NCBI RefSeq assembly: GCF_018390575.1
Contig: NZ_JAHBCJ010000008.1
Coordinates: 62,001 to 126,000, forward strand
DNA length: 64,000 bases
Source: Bhargavaea massiliensis
Lineage (GTDB): Bacteria > Bacillota > Bacilli > Bacillales_A > Planococcaceae
Direction of reading: 5' to 3'
Made by a program: the position numbers and the translations under genes. The notes below the pieces were generated by a model. The model was not told the origin of the DNA and ran no database searches. It was given only the letters and a program-made list of their open reading frames with translations. Below, piece after piece: positions 23,883-33,517 of the stretch (positions are counted from its first letter, which is position 1; each line of letters starts with the position of its first letter).

Positions 23883-26752
23883 TTGAGCACTCCCCTTTCG
23901 CTCCCGGCTTCGGCCACGCGGATGACGGCGGCCTCGCTGAAGGCGCCCGCCATCTCCTTGTGGCAGGTGAAATACAGGAACTGGTGATGAATCTTCAATT
24001 CTTCCAATAAGTTTATCATATTGCCGAGCCGCATCCGGTCGAAGTGGACGAACGGATCGTCCATGATGATCGGGAACGGGGCTGAATCCAGCAGAGAAGC
24101 GGCAAGTGACAGCCTCATGGAGATATAGGCCTGCTCCTTTGTCGCCTGGCTCAGCTCATGCAAATCAAACCGCAGACCGTTCTCCCCTTCGGCCTCGATC
24201 CGTCCGCCGTGAGTCAGCACAAGTGCCGCGTGGGCACCGCCGGTGAGATTTCTGAACCAATCGGAAGCCCGCCCGATGACGTCCGGAAGTTTCTGTTCCT
24301 TGAGTTTTCCCGTGGCACCCTCAATCGCAGAGACGGCGGCTTTCCGGGCAGCCCATTCTACGGCGAGCTCGCGGAACATTGCCTTCTTGTCTTCGAATTC
24401 CTGCAACAGGGCATCATATGCGGTGTCCGTCACAAGATGACTCATTCGAGCTTCCAATTCAGCCTGCTCTTTGAGCAGACGGCTCCGGTCATCCGAGAGT
24501 GACTGCAGGGATACTCGGTTCCTCTCCATCCGAAGACCAATTTTCTCGATGTCCGGAATATCTGTCTCACCGGGAGCGCCGACCTGCTTGAACTGCTCGC
24601 CGATGCGTCTGAGCGTCTCCCGGAGTTCCGCTTTTCTCTCGGCTTTCCCGGAGGCTTCATAAAACGATTGCTCATCGGCAGCTGCAGCTGCATCAAACAG
24701 CGTCCCGATTTCGGTCTCGAAAGCTGCAGTGAGGCTTTTCGCCTCGGCCCGCTCCTCTATCAGCCTCTTCTGTTCCTCAAGCAGCCGCACCCTCGTCTCG
24801 GCAGCCCGCACAAGGTCCCTCTCCGCTTCTTTAAGAGCGGAAAACAGAAGCGGATCCGGGACCGGATGCCCGATCAGCTGATGCGCGCGGCTCCTGATGG
24901 AACCGGATGTCCGGATTGCCCGGTCCCGCTTTTCTTCTTCGGCACGGAAACGGCGCATTGTTTCCTGAAGTTCCCGGACCAGCCGAAAAAGTTCCGGCAC
25001 GATGGCGGCAGGCAGCCTGCCGGTAATGCCGTAGGCTTCGAGAAATGCTCCTAAACGGTTTTCGGTATGGTCAAGGGCCGCGGCAGCGTTTTTCCTTAAA
25101 CTGCGGAGTTCCGCCACCTCGCTCCGGATCCGTTCTTCGGCTTCGATAAGCCGGTCCAATTCAGCAAAGTGCCGTCCGACCCGTTCTGCCCTGCGGTCCA
25201 GTTCCTCTTCCCTTCCGCCATAATGGCTGAGAAGCCGACGCTCGTCCTCCGTCAGTCCGTCATCACCGCCTCCTCCCTTTAAGAGGAAGTACACGGAAGC
25301 GACACCCGCTACCACTCCGGCAGCAGCAAACAGCCAGTTTTCCGAAAAGATGGCCATGGCAATGATCAGTATGGCGAGACCTAAGAGAATCAGGATCGGC
25401 AGCCGGCTATCGGTTTGCCCAGCGATTTGCTTGGCTTCCGCGGCCGCGAGGCGCTTTTTGAGCGAGGGCCATTTCGACGCCCATTCAATCTCCTCGTCAT
25501 CCGGCCCGGATGCCTCAAGCCCGGTCCGTTGTTCGGCAAGCCGGCCGGCCTCGGCTGTCTTTTCGGCAATTCGCTCATCCAGCCGCTCAAGATTTCTTAA
25601 GGCACGGTCATGCTCTTGGGACAGACCGTGAAGTTCTTCCTCTTTCCGGATCGAGGCGTCCGCCCGTGCGACTGTCTCTCCGTCATCCAGACCGAGACGC
25701 GCAAGGTGGCCGTCCCTCATGCCGGCAAACTCCCGCAGCGACTGTTCCGCACCTGACTCCATGGAACGTGCTTCATGCCAGGCCGCTTCTTCCGCGAGAA
25801 CCGACCGGAGGCTTGATAGCCGCTCCGCATCCGGCTCTTCCGGCATTTCTCTGCCAACAGCGGCGATCCGCTCCTGAAGATTCCGGATCGCTGCATCTGC
25901 TGCCATCTTGCGGTCCTTCAGCGCCTCATACCGGCGGATCCCATCTGCCGGGAATGGCGCATCGCCGATTTCCCGCAACTCTTTTTCCGCCTGCAGACGC
26001 TCGATTTCAAGCGGAGCAGCCTGCCTGAGGACCGACAGCCGTTCCTGATCGGCTGTGAGTGCCGCTTCCTCTTCTGCAATCTCCTTTAATCGAAGGGCGA
26101 GGTCTGCCGCTCGCTTTTTCATGGGGGCATAATCATCCGACTTTTTCCGATACTCCCCGATCTTGTCCTCGATTTCCTTCAGCTCATTTAATAAGACATT
26201 CATCCGGGGAACACGGCCGGATTTTTTGAACAGCCCATCCATCTCTTTTTCCATTTGCGCTTTGAACCCTGCAAGATCCTCAGCACCGGTCGTTCCGGAA
26301 GCGATCAGCGCCTGGCCGAGTTCTTCTTCATTCATCCGGCCGATTTCCTGAAGCTGCAGGAGCGAGAAAGAGAAGATGGATTCGAACGATTGCCGGTCGT
26401 ATCCACGGAGCAGCCGCCCGAGCGCTTCCTCACCTTCTTCCCTGCCGTCCTGAAAGCGGACGGTCACTTCACCGGCGGAGCGGCCGGCAATCCGTTCGAT
26501 CACACAGGGGCCGAAATCGCTGTCGGTCACGTGGACCTGTCCGCCGTATGCGCCGCCTGTCTTCGGTTCGTACCGGAGAAGCGAACTTCCCCGCTGCGGA
26601 AAACCGAAAAGCGTGTGGAGGATAAACTGCCGGATCGTCGTCTTTCCTGCTTCGTTCGGCCCGTACAGCACGTTGATGCCCGACTGAAGGTTGATTGTCA
26701 CGTTCTCATGCTTGCCGAACCCATAGATGACGAGCTTCGTGATGGTCATCAT
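23879..26752 (-). CDS. yhaN: SbcC/Rad50-like ATPase YhaN
   Basis: A 957-aa SMC-like ATPase. Walker A is 'GPNEAGKTT' near residue 33; the C-terminal '[18 protein letters not shown]', '[23 protein letters not shown]' and '[12 protein letters not shown]' supply the signature and Walker B. Between them lie long coiled coils, interrupted by two adjacent hydrophobic segments ('[19 protein letters not shown]', '[17 protein letters not shown]'), so the arms are probably membrane-anchored. It pairs with the YhaO nuclease like SbcC with SbcD and overlaps both neighbours by four bases. Confidence 0.94.
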   Translation of the reverse strand: MMTITKLVIYGFGKHENVTINLQSGINVLYGPNEAGKTTIRQFILHTLFGFPQRGSSLLRYEPKTGGAYGGQVHVTDSDFGPCVIERIAGRSAGEVTVRFQDGREEGEEALGRLLRGYDRQSFESIFSFSLLQLQEIGRMNEEELGQALIASGTTGAEDLAGFKAQMEKEMDGLFKKSGRVPRMNVLLNELKEIEDKIGEYRKKSDDYAPMKKRAADLALRLKEIAEEEAALTADQERLSVLRQAAPLEIERLQAEKELREIGDAPFPADGIRRYEALKDRKMAADAAIRNLQERIAAVGREMPEEPDAERLSSLRSVLAEEAAWHEARSMESGAEQSLREFAGMRDGHLARLGLDDGETVARADASIRKEEELHGLSQEHDRALRNLERLDERIAEKTAEAGRLAEQRTGLEASGPDDEEIEWASKWPSLKKRLAAAEAKQIAGQTDSRLPILILLGLAILIIAMAIFSENWLFAAAGVVAGVASVYFLLKGGGGDDGLTEDERRLLSHYGGREEELDRRAERVGRHFAELDRLIEAEERIRSEVAELRSLRKNAAAALDHTENRLGAFLEAYGITGRLPAAIVPELFRLVRELQETMRRFRAEEEKRDRAIRTSGSIRSRAHQLIGHPVPDPLLFSALKEAERDLVRAAETRVRLLEEQKRLIEERAEAKSLTAAFETEIGTLFDAAAAADEQSFYEASGKAERKAELRETLRRIGEQFKQVGAPGETDIPDIEKIGLRMERNRVSLQSLSDDRSRLLKEQAELEARMSHLVTDTAYDALLQEFEDKKAMFRELAVEWAARKAAVSAIEGATGKLKEQKLPDVIGRASDWFRNLTGGAHAALVLTHGGRIEAEGENGLRFDLHELSQATKEQAYISMRLSLAASLLDSAPFPIIMDDPFVHFDRMRLGNMINLLEELKIHHQFLYFTCHKEMAGAFSEAAVIRVAEAGSERGVLK

Positions 26753-27969
26753 TCCGCCCGTCCCCCTTTCATCAGTCCGTCGGTGAGCAGCCGCTCCGCT
26801 TCTTCCCTGATCTCCCTGAGGCTTTCCTCATCCAGCCGGCCGGTGAACCGGTACGCCTGGCGGTGACCGTACAGGTCGGACAGCCGGCTTTTCCAGCCGT
26901 CCCCGTCCCAGTTGACGAGTTCATCCATCACATCCCGGAACAGCCCGCCGGGAACCGCGGGAGCGGCAGCACGCTCCCATGTGATCCGGTGGATACCGAC
27001 ATCCGGGCAATCGCGCATGGCCGCTTCCCGGATGAATTCCAGCCATTCGGATTCCGGAGCATCGCCGAACATCCCTTCCGCCACTTCGTCGATCCCGGTA
27101 AGCCGGAGGTCGACCAGCCCGGGACCGTTCGCTTCACGGAATACCCGGATCTGTTCCACACAGCGGTCCAGCCACTCGTCCGCATGGCGAATGCCGGCGC
27201 ACTCCACTTCTGCTTCGCCGAAGACGAGCGCGCCCGCGGGAATGAAATCAAGTGACGCTTTCTCCTGCCCGATCGTCACGTCATAAAATCCCTTTACGCC
27301 GCTTTCCTTCCGGTGAAGTCCCTGAAGGCTTCCCGGGTAGACAATCGGCGGCTGACCGTGGAGCACATGGCGCTTATGGATATGGCCGAGCGCCCAGTAG
27401 TCATAGCCTTTATCGAGGAGCTCGTCTTTCGTGAACGGCGCGTACACATCGTGCGCCTCGTCCCCGCGGATGCTTCCGTGAAGCATTCCGATTTCGACGG
27501 CATCGCCGCCCGCCTGCGGATAATGCCGGATGACCGGTTCTGTAACATGACGTTCCGGGTAGCTGAAGCCGTGGATCTTCACGGCGGTCCCGCGAATGAT
27601 CAATTCAGCCGTTTCCACGTCCGGTCCGAACACACGGACATTGTCCGGCAGGGAAAACCGGACCCAGGAACCCGCCAGATGGTCATGGTTCCCGTGGCTG
27701 ACAAAGACGGGAATGCCCGCCCCGCGGAGCGTTTCCATGCCTTGGCGGAATCGCTCCTGCGCCCGCAGGCTCCGGTCCTCGCCGTCGTATATGTCTCCTG
27801 CAATCAGCAGAAAATCCGGCCGCGTCCTGGCGGCATGGTCGATCAGATTGCGGAACGCCGTAAACGTGCTTTCACGGACAGTTTCTGCCATCTTGCCCGG
27901 CAAACCGGTAAAACCTTTGAACGGACTCCCCAAGTGCAGGTCAGCCGAATGGATGAATCGGATCGTCAT
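26749..27969 (-). CDS. yhaO: SbcD/Mre11-like DNA exonuclease YhaO
   Basis: A 406-aa calcineurin-type phosphoesterase. Metal-binding motifs are in order: 'HSADLHLGSPF' (D-x-H), 'AGDIYDGEDRS' (GDxxD), 'SHGNHDHLAG' (GNHD), 'LHGSIRGDEAH' and 'GYDYWALGHIHKRHVL' (GHxH). It is the first gene of yhaO-yhaN-yhaM, behind AAGAGGAGGTGTCCGG. Predicted role is processing of DNA ends or structures together with YhaN. Confidence 0.95.
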   Translation of the reverse strand: MTIRFIHSADLHLGSPFKGFTGLPGKMAETVRESTFTAFRNLIDHAARTRPDFLLIAGDIYDGEDRSLRAQERFRQGMETLRGAGIPVFVSHGNHDHLAGSWVRFSLPDNVRVFGPDVETAELIIRGTAVKIHGFSYPERHVTEPVIRHYPQAGGDAVEIGMLHGSIRGDEAHDVYAPFTKDELLDKGYDYWALGHIHKRHVLHGQPPIVYPGSLQGLHRKESGVKGFYDVTIGQEKASLDFIPAGALVFGEAEVECAGIRHADEWLDRCVEQIRVFREANGPGLVDLRLTGIDEVAEGMFGDAPESEWLEFIREAAMRDCPDVGIHRITWERAAAPAVPGGLFRDVMDELVNWDGDGWKSRLSDLYGHRQAYRFTGRLDEESLREIREEAERLLTDGLMKGGRAE

Positions 27970-28091
27970 CCGGACACCTCCTCTTAAAGCGAATGTTTGT
28001 TCTTATTCTATCATATCAGGGAGGGCTTGGAAATGAGATCTTCGAATTCTACTTTGGGAATGTACGCACTAGTAGCTAGAAACCCCATCAT

Positions 28092-28182
28092 CACTTTCAG
28101 GCACTTATTCAGCACATTCAAACGCTCTTTCGGCACTTTCAAGCACTCGTTCATCATACTCAAATCCTGTTTCATCATTTTC
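28092..28182. repeat. array F: 21-bp repeat (CACTTTC core)
   Basis: Cores CACTTTC, CACATTC, CACTTTC, CATACTC and CATTTTC start at 28092, 28113, 28134, 28155 and 28176, exactly 21 bp apart, each preceded by TTCAG, TTCGG or TTCAT. It lies between the yhaP terminator and the yhaO promoter region. Confidence 0.88.
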
Positions 28183-28193
28183 AGGAATCATAC

Positions 28194-28220
28194 ATTAAAA
28201 AACCCCCGCCGGAGCGGAGG
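28194..28220 (-). terminator. terminator of yhaQ-yhaP
   Basis: On the minus strand CCTCCGC / GCGGGGG, loop TCCG region, then TTTTTTAATG. Confidence 0.75.
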
Positions 28221-28230
28221 AGAAATGCCA

Positions 28231-29490
28231 TTATTCCTTCCCGAGCTGCATTGCCTTTTTCAGGTCTTTCAGCGAACGGGACGGGCCGTACATGAGAACG
28301 CCGCCTTTGTAGACGCGTGCGCCAAACCAGCCGAGCACCCCAATCGTCAGTACCATGAGCCCGATTGCAAGCGCCGGCTCCCACCATGGGAGATCAAGCA
28401 GCCCGACGCGGAGGAACATGACGAGCGGGGCGAAAAACGGCACATAGGACGAATAGGTCACGAATGCCGCATCCGGAGTCGACAGGCCGGAAGCCGCGAT
28501 GATGAACGCCACGACGATGATCAATGTCAATGGCATGACCAAAGAGTTCACGTCCTCTGTCCGGCTGACGAGTGACCCGAGCAGAGCAGCAAGCACCGCA
28601 TACAGGAAGTAGCCGAGGACAAAGAACAAAATGGCGTAGATGATGGTGCTGGCAGGGATGTTCCCGAGGCCCAGTGTCGAGAACAGCTCCTCCGACATGT
28701 CGGAAACGGAGGAGGACGACTTCATCGCCAAGTACCCAGTGATGCCGAACAGCAGCATCTGCACAAGGCCGAGCATGCCGATGCCGAGCACCTTCGCGAA
28801 CATGTGCTTGACCGGAGAAACGCTGGAAATCAGGATTTCCATGACGCGTGAGGACTTCTCGGTCGCCACTTCCGTCGCAATCATGTTGGAATACATGATG
28901 ACCGCGAAGTAGATGAGGAACATGAGGACATACACGAGGATCCGTGCCTGGTTCATTTCCTCTTCTGTCTTGCCGGAGGAAGAAATTGCTGTCTGCTCAA
29001 AGACGACCGGCTCGAACAGCGCGGCTGCCTGTTCCGGTTCGAGTTCCATCTCTTCTGCACGCATCTCGGTCTGCATCGACTGCAGGGCCTCCTGCAGCAT
29101 CATCGGGAAGCCGAACATTTCCGAGCTCTCCGAAACATATTCGGCTTCGATTGAATTGCCATCCGGGACTTGGAGAATGAGGAACGACTCGATTTCGCCT
29201 TCCTTCAGCTGATCTTCGAGTGCACCGCGCAAATCTCCGGTCACTTTAAACTCAGCTTCCTCCCCCATAGCTGCTAGCTGCTGAGCGAGCCGGTCCACGA
29301 CCGCTTCATTGTCCGTCACGACCGGAATGGCCTTGCTGTCCTCCTCCCCGTCGTCAAACGCCCCGATGATCGTCGTGATGTTCGCCAGGAGGAAGATTCC
29401 GGCGACGACCACGGCGGTCGTGATGAGGAAAGTTTTCGACTTTGCCTTGCTCATGAATGCCTGCTTGAAGATGATCCAGAATTCACGCAT
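28231..29490 (-). CDS. yhaP: ABC-2 permease YhaP (NatB-like)
   Basis: A 419-aa exporter permease: one N-terminal membrane helix (about 20-43), a large extracytoplasmic domain (about 45-185), then five or six C-terminal helices. This is the NatB/ABC-2 layout for efflux of sodium or antimicrobial compounds. 'IATEVATEKSSRVMEILISSVSP' is the typical cytosolic coupling stretch. It overlaps the end of yhaQ by eight bases. Confidence 0.9.
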   Translation of the reverse strand: MREFWIIFKQAFMSKAKSKTFLITTAVVVAGIFLLANITTIIGAFDDGEEDSKAIPVVTDNEAVVDRLAQQLAAMGEEAEFKVTGDLRGALEDQLKEGEIESFLILQVPDGNSIEAEYVSESSEMFGFPMMLQEALQSMQTEMRAEEMELEPEQAAALFEPVVFEQTAISSSGKTEEEMNQARILVYVLMFLIYFAVIMYSNMIATEVATEKSSRVMEILISSVSPVKHMFAKVLGIGMLGLVQMLLFGITGYLAMKSSSSVSDMSEELFSTLGLGNIPASTIIYAILFFVLGYFLYAVLAALLGSLVSRTEDVNSLVMPLTLIIVVAFIIAASGLSTPDAAFVTYSSYVPFFAPLVMFLRVGLLDLPWWEPALAIGLMVLTIGVLGWFGARVYKGGVLMYGPSRSLKDLKKAMQLGKE

Positions 29491-30382
29491 GCTCGTTCCC
29501 CACTTTCGCGATGAAGATATCCTGCAGCGACGGCTCCTCGATGCTGAAGTGGCGGACCGGTCCGGCCTTCAGCGCCTCCTGGAGCAGGCGGTGCGCCGTC
29601 TCGTCGTCGGACACCTGGAAGACTGCCCCATTCAGCGCATAGGATGCGTTGCGGACACCAGGTACGGTCTGCAGGGCCGTCAGGTCATAGTCGGAGCGGA
29701 TCCGGACATTCTGTCTGCCGAACGACCGCTTGACATCTCGCAGGGACCCTTCCACGATCTGCTGTCCTTTGTGGACGATGCTCAGCTGTTCACACAATTC
29801 CTCGACATGGTCCATCCGGTGGCTGGAGAACACGATTGTCGCGCCCTGATTGCGCACATCCTTGACTGCGCTTTTCAGTATTTCCACATTAACCGGATCG
29901 AGGCCTGAGAACGGTTCATCGAGGATGACCAGCTCCGGCTTGTGCATCAGGGCTGCAATGACCTGGATTTTCTGCTGGTTCCCTTTGGAAAGCTCTTCGA
30001 CTTTTTTGTTGAGATAGTGGGGGACTTCAAAGCGGTCCAGCCATTCGCGAATTGCCGCTTTGGCATCAAGCCGGTGCATGCCGCGGAGTTTTCCGAGGAA
30101 GATCAGCTGTTCTTCCACCTTCATTTTTGGATAAAGGCCGCGTTCTTCCGGCAGGTAGCCGATCTTGTGGCTTGTTCCGTAGTCGATCGGCTTCCCCTTC
30201 CAGGTGATGCGTCCTTCAGTCGGGTTGAGGAGCCCGAGGATCATCCGGAACGTCGTCGTCTTGCCCGCCCCGTTCGCCCCGAGAAAACCGTACATCGTCC
30301 CTTCCCCAATTGCGAGCGACAGGTTGTCGACCGCCGTAAACTCCCCGAACTTCTTCGTAACGTGATTTAATTCGAGCGCCAT
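29483..30382 (-). CDS. yhaQ: ABC transporter ATP-binding protein YhaQ (NatA-like)
   Basis: A 299-aa ATPase. Walker A is 'GANGAGKTT', the signature 'ELSKGNQQKIQV', Walker B 'LVILDEPFSGLD' and the switch 'SSHRMDHVEEL'. The C-terminal 80 residues are the extra domain seen in NatA-type exporters. I set the start at 30382 (MALELNHVTKKFG), after GAAAGGGGAGAGACG; the open frame runs on upstream without a signal. Pairs with yhaP. Confidence 0.93.
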   Translation of the reverse strand: MALELNHVTKKFGEFTAVDNLSLAIGEGTMYGFLGANGAGKTTTFRMILGLLNPTEGRITWKGKPIDYGTSHKIGYLPEERGLYPKMKVEEQLIFLGKLRGMHRLDAKAAIREWLDRFEVPHYLNKKVEELSKGNQQKIQVIAALMHKPELVILDEPFSGLDPVNVEILKSAVKDVRNQGATIVFSSHRMDHVEELCEQLSIVHKGQQIVEGSLRDVKRSFGRQNVRIRSDYDLTALQTVPGVRNASYALNGAVFQVSDDETAHRLLQEALKAGPVRHFSIEEPSLQDIFIAKVGNEHA

Positions 30383-30434
30383 CGTCTCTCCCCTTTCATT
30401 TCCTTTACGGTTCATCCGAACTGCAGGTTTCAAC

Positions 30435-30746
30435 TTAATACCGTCTTGAGGCAATGGCTGCGCCGACAATATATGAAATCATATGCAGCATATAGATCGT
30501 CATCAGGACGAAAAAGGCCGTCCCGACCGGCTCGATGATCATCACGACCGCCCAGGCGATGAGTATCACAATCGTCGTGACGACCCAGGAAAACGACCGT
30601 GCCCAGTTATGAATCGCATGGAACCGTTCATCATACCGCCGCTCCTTCTTGCCTTTCCTCCAGCTAAAGAACAGGACGATGGCTGCGACCAGGAAACCGA
30701 GCGGCAGGCCTGCCAAAAACGAACCAAGTTCAAATCCTTCACGCAT
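30435..30746 (-). CDS. small membrane protein (third of three related), 103 aa
   Basis: Three hydrophobic segments (about 8-27, 53-70, 76-97). The cytosolic loop reads 'YDERFHAIHNWARSFSW', matching 'DERWRKIRERGMFYNYF' and 'DERWRRIIEGSSFFSSQ' in the two upstream genes at the same place. It follows the XRE regulator by three bases, so it is in that operon. I cannot name a function; small membrane proteins paired with an XRE regulator are common in Bacillales. Confidence 0.7.
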   Translation of the reverse strand: MREGFELGSFLAGLPLGFLVAAIVLFFSWRKGKKERRYDERFHAIHNWARSFSWVVTTIVILIAWAVVMIIEPVGTAFFVLMTIYMLHMISYIVGAAIASRRY

Positions 30747-30749
30747 CTT

Positions 30750-30947
30750 TCACTCCTCCTCCGGGTCAAATAAGTCTTCGATGCGGCAGCCGAATACGCC
30801 AGCCAGCTTGAATGCCAGTTCCAGCGACGGATTGTACCGTCCCTTTTCCAGTGAGATGATCGTCTGTCTTGAAACACCGAGCGCTTCGGCGAGATCGTCC
30901 TGCGTCATCCCGCGCTCGGACCGATTGTCCCTGATATAGTTTTTCAT
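30750..30947 (-). CDS. XRE-family HTH regulator, 65 aa
   Basis: A minimal Cro/CI-type repressor consisting only of the HTH: 'RGMTQDDLAEALGVSRQTIISLEKGRYNPSLELAFKLAGVFGCRIEDLF'. Start behind GTAGGAGGAAGCC. It sits inside the operon of three small membrane proteins and probably autoregulates it through the TTTACGTAAA repeats at 31760-31812. Confidence 0.9.
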   Translation of the reverse strand: MKNYIRDNRSERGMTQDDLAEALGVSRQTIISLEKGRYNPSLELAFKLAGVFGCRIEDLFDPEEE

Positions 30948-30956
30948 GGCTTCCTC

Positions 30957-31346
30957 CTACATCCTTTTCGTCAAGACAATCGTGGTCACTGCATTGGTCA
31001 ATCCGAAAAACACGAAGATGGCAAGCACAGCCTGCAGCGCCGTCCAATTGGTCGGGTAGGTTGCCAACACGAGAATCAGACCGGCCAGCACCAGGATGAA
31101 GATTTGGGAACTGAAGAAAGACGAACCTTCGATAATCCGGCGCCACCGCTCATCCTTCATGTCCCAATGCGGGAAAACCATCAGGTTGTAGAACAGTGGG
31201 ATCAACATCATAAAAGGAAGCAGTGCCGCGAACCAGCCGAGCTCTCCGTGTTGGAGCTGACTGATCACTCTGGCTAAGCCCCAAAATCCAATGATGATCA
31301 TCAGGGCGATCAAGAACCACGTGGTAAACTTTTCACTGGGCTTCAT
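30957..31346 (-). CDS. small membrane protein (second of three related), about 129 aa
   Basis: Four hydrophobic segments, with the loop 'KDERWRRIIEGSSFFSSQ' between the second and third. Closely similar in layout to 31359-31763 and more distantly to 30435-30746. The start is ambiguous between ATGs at 31349 and 31346; both follow GGAGGTGGAC. It lies between the first gene and the XRE regulator. Function unknown. Confidence 0.68.
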   Translation of the reverse strand: MKPSEKFTTWFLIALMIIIGFWGLARVISQLQHGELGWFAALLPFMMLIPLFYNLMVFPHWDMKDERWRRIIEGSSFFSSQIFILVLAGLILVLATYPTNWTALQAVLAIFVFFGLTNAVTTIVLTKRM

Positions 31347-31358
31347 CATGTCCACCTC

Positions 31359-31763
31359 CTACATCTTCCTGGACAAGGCGACAAAAGTGATAAATACAGA
31401 TGAAATGAGAAATGAAGCGATGACGGATACAGTTTGGTAACCGTTCATCTCCAATGGTGTCAGAGCAAAAACTGTCAGGAGAACCGCCAGGAACACGAGC
31501 AGGATAAAGTAGTTGTAGAACATCCCGCGTTCCCGGATCTTTCTCCAGCGCTCATCATCTGCTGCAAAATGCGGGTGCAGCGCGGACAGGCACCACAGCA
31601 TGATCGCCGTGGAGGCCAGCAGCAGCTCATGCCCGACCGGAAACTTTCCCGACAGAACCGATGAAAGGATGAACAGCCCCGCCACTGCGGACTGGTAAAT
31701 TGCAAGTCCGGTAAAGACGCCTTTTCCCGGTGTTTTCAGCACGGCAATACGCTGTATGCGCAA
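31359..31763 (-). CDS. small membrane protein (first of three related), 134 aa
   Basis: First gene of the four-gene XRE operon. Starts at TTG 31763 behind AAAGGAGGCTTTACC. Four hydrophobic segments; loop 'DDERWRKIRERGMFYNYF'. The 'DERW' loop and helix layout are shared with the next gene, so the pair probably arose by duplication. Function unknown. Confidence 0.68.
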   Translation of the reverse strand: MRIQRIAVLKTPGKGVFTGLAIYQSAVAGLFILSSVLSGKFPVGHELLLASTAIMLWCLSALHPHFAADDERWRKIRERGMFYNYFILLVFLAVLLTVFALTPLEMNGYQTVSVIASFLISSVFITFVALSRKM

Positions 31764-31829
31764 GGTAAAGCCTCCTTTACGTAAACCTAACTTTACGTAA
31801 AGCCTACTTTACTTTATTCAAGGCGTCAA
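31760..31829 (-). promoter_or_regulatory. promoter with phased 16-bp TTTACGTAAA operator
   Basis: On the minus strand TTGACG (31829-31824), a 17-base spacer, then TAGGCT (31806-31801). The palindrome TTTACGTAAA occurs at 31776-31785 and 31792-31801. Half-sites in the same 16-bp phase lie at 31808-31812 (TTTAC) and 31765-31769 (GTAAA). The spacers are also alike (GCCTCC, CCTAAC, GCCTAC). It covers the -10 and the ribosome binding site of the operon. Confidence 0.65.
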
Positions 31830-31905
31830 GCAACCTTTACAAAATTCGTTCATTTTTTCAGAATATCTTTTATAATGGGGATAGAATCGAAAGGGGGATG
31901 CTGAT

Positions 31906-32091
31906 ATGAAGACGTACAAATTGACGGCTTACAAGCAGGACGGGGAACTGATCACGGAGGAAACATTCGAAGCGGAGCATGACGACGCGGCGAAGGAAAA
32001 GGGGCGCGCACTCCTCGATGAAAAGGATTTGTCCGAACAGACCCACCGCCTGGCCTCTCCGGAAGGCAAATTGCTGCTGTTCCATTCCTGA
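31906..32091 (+). CDS. YhzD-like small protein
   Basis: A 61-aa soluble protein, 'MKTYKLTAYKQDGELITEETFEAEHDDAAKEKGRALLDEKDL', with alternating beta-strand and helix pattern, like the YhzD family of unknown function. Start behind AAAGGGGGATGCTGAT. TATAAT at about 31870 suggests its own promoter. Monocistronic with a bidirectional terminator after it. Confidence 0.7.
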   Translation: MKTYKLTAYKQDGELITEETFEAEHDDAAKEKGRALLDEKDLSEQTHRLASPEGKLLLFHS

Positions 32092-32097
32092 CACAGA

Positions 32098-32136
32098 AAA
32101 ACCCGCGGCATCCGTTCAACGGATGCTGCGGGTTTC
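32098..32136. terminator. bidirectional terminator
   Basis: Stem AACCCGCGGCATCCGT / ACGGATGCTGCGGGTTT, loop TCA, T- and A-runs on both sides. Confidence 0.92.
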
Positions 32137-32138
32137 TT

Positions 32139-32921
32139 TTATTGTCCTGTAAATGCCGGCTTTCGTTTTTCAACGAATGCCTTGATGCCTTCTTTATGGT
32201 CGGCAGTTTCCCTCATAGCCTGCTGGGCGTCGCTTTCAAGTTCCAGGATGCTCCGCAACTCCTCAAGACGGGACGTGTGGAGGATTCCCTTTGAAGCGAT
32301 CATCGCGCTGATCGGTGTGGACAGAAGTTTCTTCGCCATCCCTTCCGATTCCTTATGCGCTGTGCCGTCCTGGGCGACCTCGTCGATCAGTCCCCAGCCC
32401 GCCGCCTGCTCGGCCGGCATGACATCGCCCGTCCAGATCATCTGCTTCGCTTTCGGAACGCCGATCCGCTCCTTCAGGAAGAAGTGGCCGCCTCCGTCAG
32501 GCACGAGTCCGATGCCGATAAAGTTCATCGCAAGTTTCGACGACTGTTCCGCGATGATCACATCGCAAGCAAGGACCATGCTGAAGCCGAGGCCCGCCGC
32601 GGCGCCATGCACGGAAGCGATCGTAATTTGCGGCAGCGTATAAAGCGCAATTGCCAGGCGGCTGATGTCTTTCATGACAACACTCAGGTCCATCGGGTTT
32701 TCCGGATCGATCATCTGCTTGATGTCGCCGCCAGCGGAAAACGCCCGGCCTTCGCCTTTCAGGATGACGACCTGGACGGAACGGTCCTCTTTAAGTTCTT
32801 CAAATGCATCGGCCAGTTCCTTCATCATCGTGCTGTTCATCGCATTCATCGCATCGGGACGGTTGAGGACGACTCGCGCCAGTCTTCCGTCCCGTTCAAG
32901 GCGGATTGTTTCGTATGCCAA
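32139..32921 (-). CDS. yhaR: enoyl-CoA hydratase/isomerase family protein YhaR
   Basis: A 260-aa crotonase-fold protein. The oxyanion-hole regions are 'FSAGGDIKQM' and 'VHGAAAGLGFSMVLACDVIIA', and a catalytic-type Asp/Glu lies in 'GLVPDGGGHFFL', nearer to isomerases than to canonical hydratases. I chose TTG 32921 (MAYETIRLERDG), eight bases from AGAGG; GTG at 32930 lies on the Shine-Dalgarno. Neighbour to hemZ as in B. subtilis. Confidence 0.88.
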   Translation of the reverse strand: MAYETIRLERDGRLARVVLNRPDAMNAMNSTMMKELADAFEELKEDRSVQVVILKGEGRAFSAGGDIKQMIDPENPMDLSVVMKDISRLAIALYTLPQITIASVHGAAAGLGFSMVLACDVIIAEQSSKLAMNFIGIGLVPDGGGHFFLKERIGVPKAKQMIWTGDVMPAEQAAGWGLIDEVAQDGTAHKESEGMAKKLLSTPISAMIASKGILHTSRLEELRSILELESDAQQAMRETADHKEGIKAFVEKRKPAFTGQ

Positions 32922-33112
32922 AAACGACACCTCTTCCTATAGATATGAATAGTCGTTCACCACTGTAGGCTTTCGGTGCCGCTAAGGCGTTTTCCTTTAT
33001 TCCAAGGAGAATTATTTATGAAAAACACTTCTTTCCAAGTCCAGCTCACCAATACTTTCGGTAGATTCGCTATAATAAACAGGAAGAAATGTTCTCAGGG
33101 AGGAACTTGATC

Positions 33113-33511
33113 ATGAAAATCGGCAGCATTTTTGTTCCGGTATCGGATTTGGATCATTCTGCCGAATGGTTCGAATCCCATCTCGGGCTCAAGCGGATCG
33201 GTGAATGGGAAGGCGGCATCGGCTACGCGCTGCCGGGCGGCTCTTCTCAGCTTGCGCTCGTGCGCACGAAGACCCGCCAAGGCACGGAATTCCTTTTGGA
33301 TGAAAAAGAGCAACATGTCTTTTACAACCTGCTCGTCCCGGATGTCCGCGCCCTGCACCTGAAGCTCAGCACCCGCGCGGTCGTCACGACGCCGGTCAAG
33401 GAAGAAAACGGCATGAAGTACTTCGACTTTTTCGACCTGGATGGCAATACGTTCAGCGTGGTGGAAGAAAATCCGGACTCGCCATTTCATCCGGACAATG
33501 TGAAAAGCTAA
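33113..33511 (+). CDS. VOC-family (glyoxalase-like) protein
   Basis: A 132-aa vicinal-oxygen-chelate protein made of two beta-alpha-beta-beta-beta modules: 'IGSIFVPVSDLDHSAEWFESHLGLK' and 'NLLVPDVRALHLKLS', ending 'KYFDFFDLDGNTFSVVE' with the metal-site Glu pattern. Start at 33113 behind GGGAGGAACTTGATC. TATAAT lies at 33071-33076. Substrate unknown. Confidence 0.85.
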   Translation: MKIGSIFVPVSDLDHSAEWFESHLGLKRIGEWEGGIGYALPGGSSQLALVRTKTRQGTEFLLDEKEQHVFYNLLVPDVRALHLKLSTRAVVTTPVKEENGMKYFDFFDLDGNTFSVVEENPDSPFHPDNVKS

Positions 33512-33517
33512 AATTTG

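Noticed and set aside
33018-33110. 30-codon ORF with AAGGAG before it, upstream of the VOC gene
   Set aside because: It overlaps the likely -10 box (33071-33076) and the ribosome binding site of the VOC gene; composition is not gene-like.
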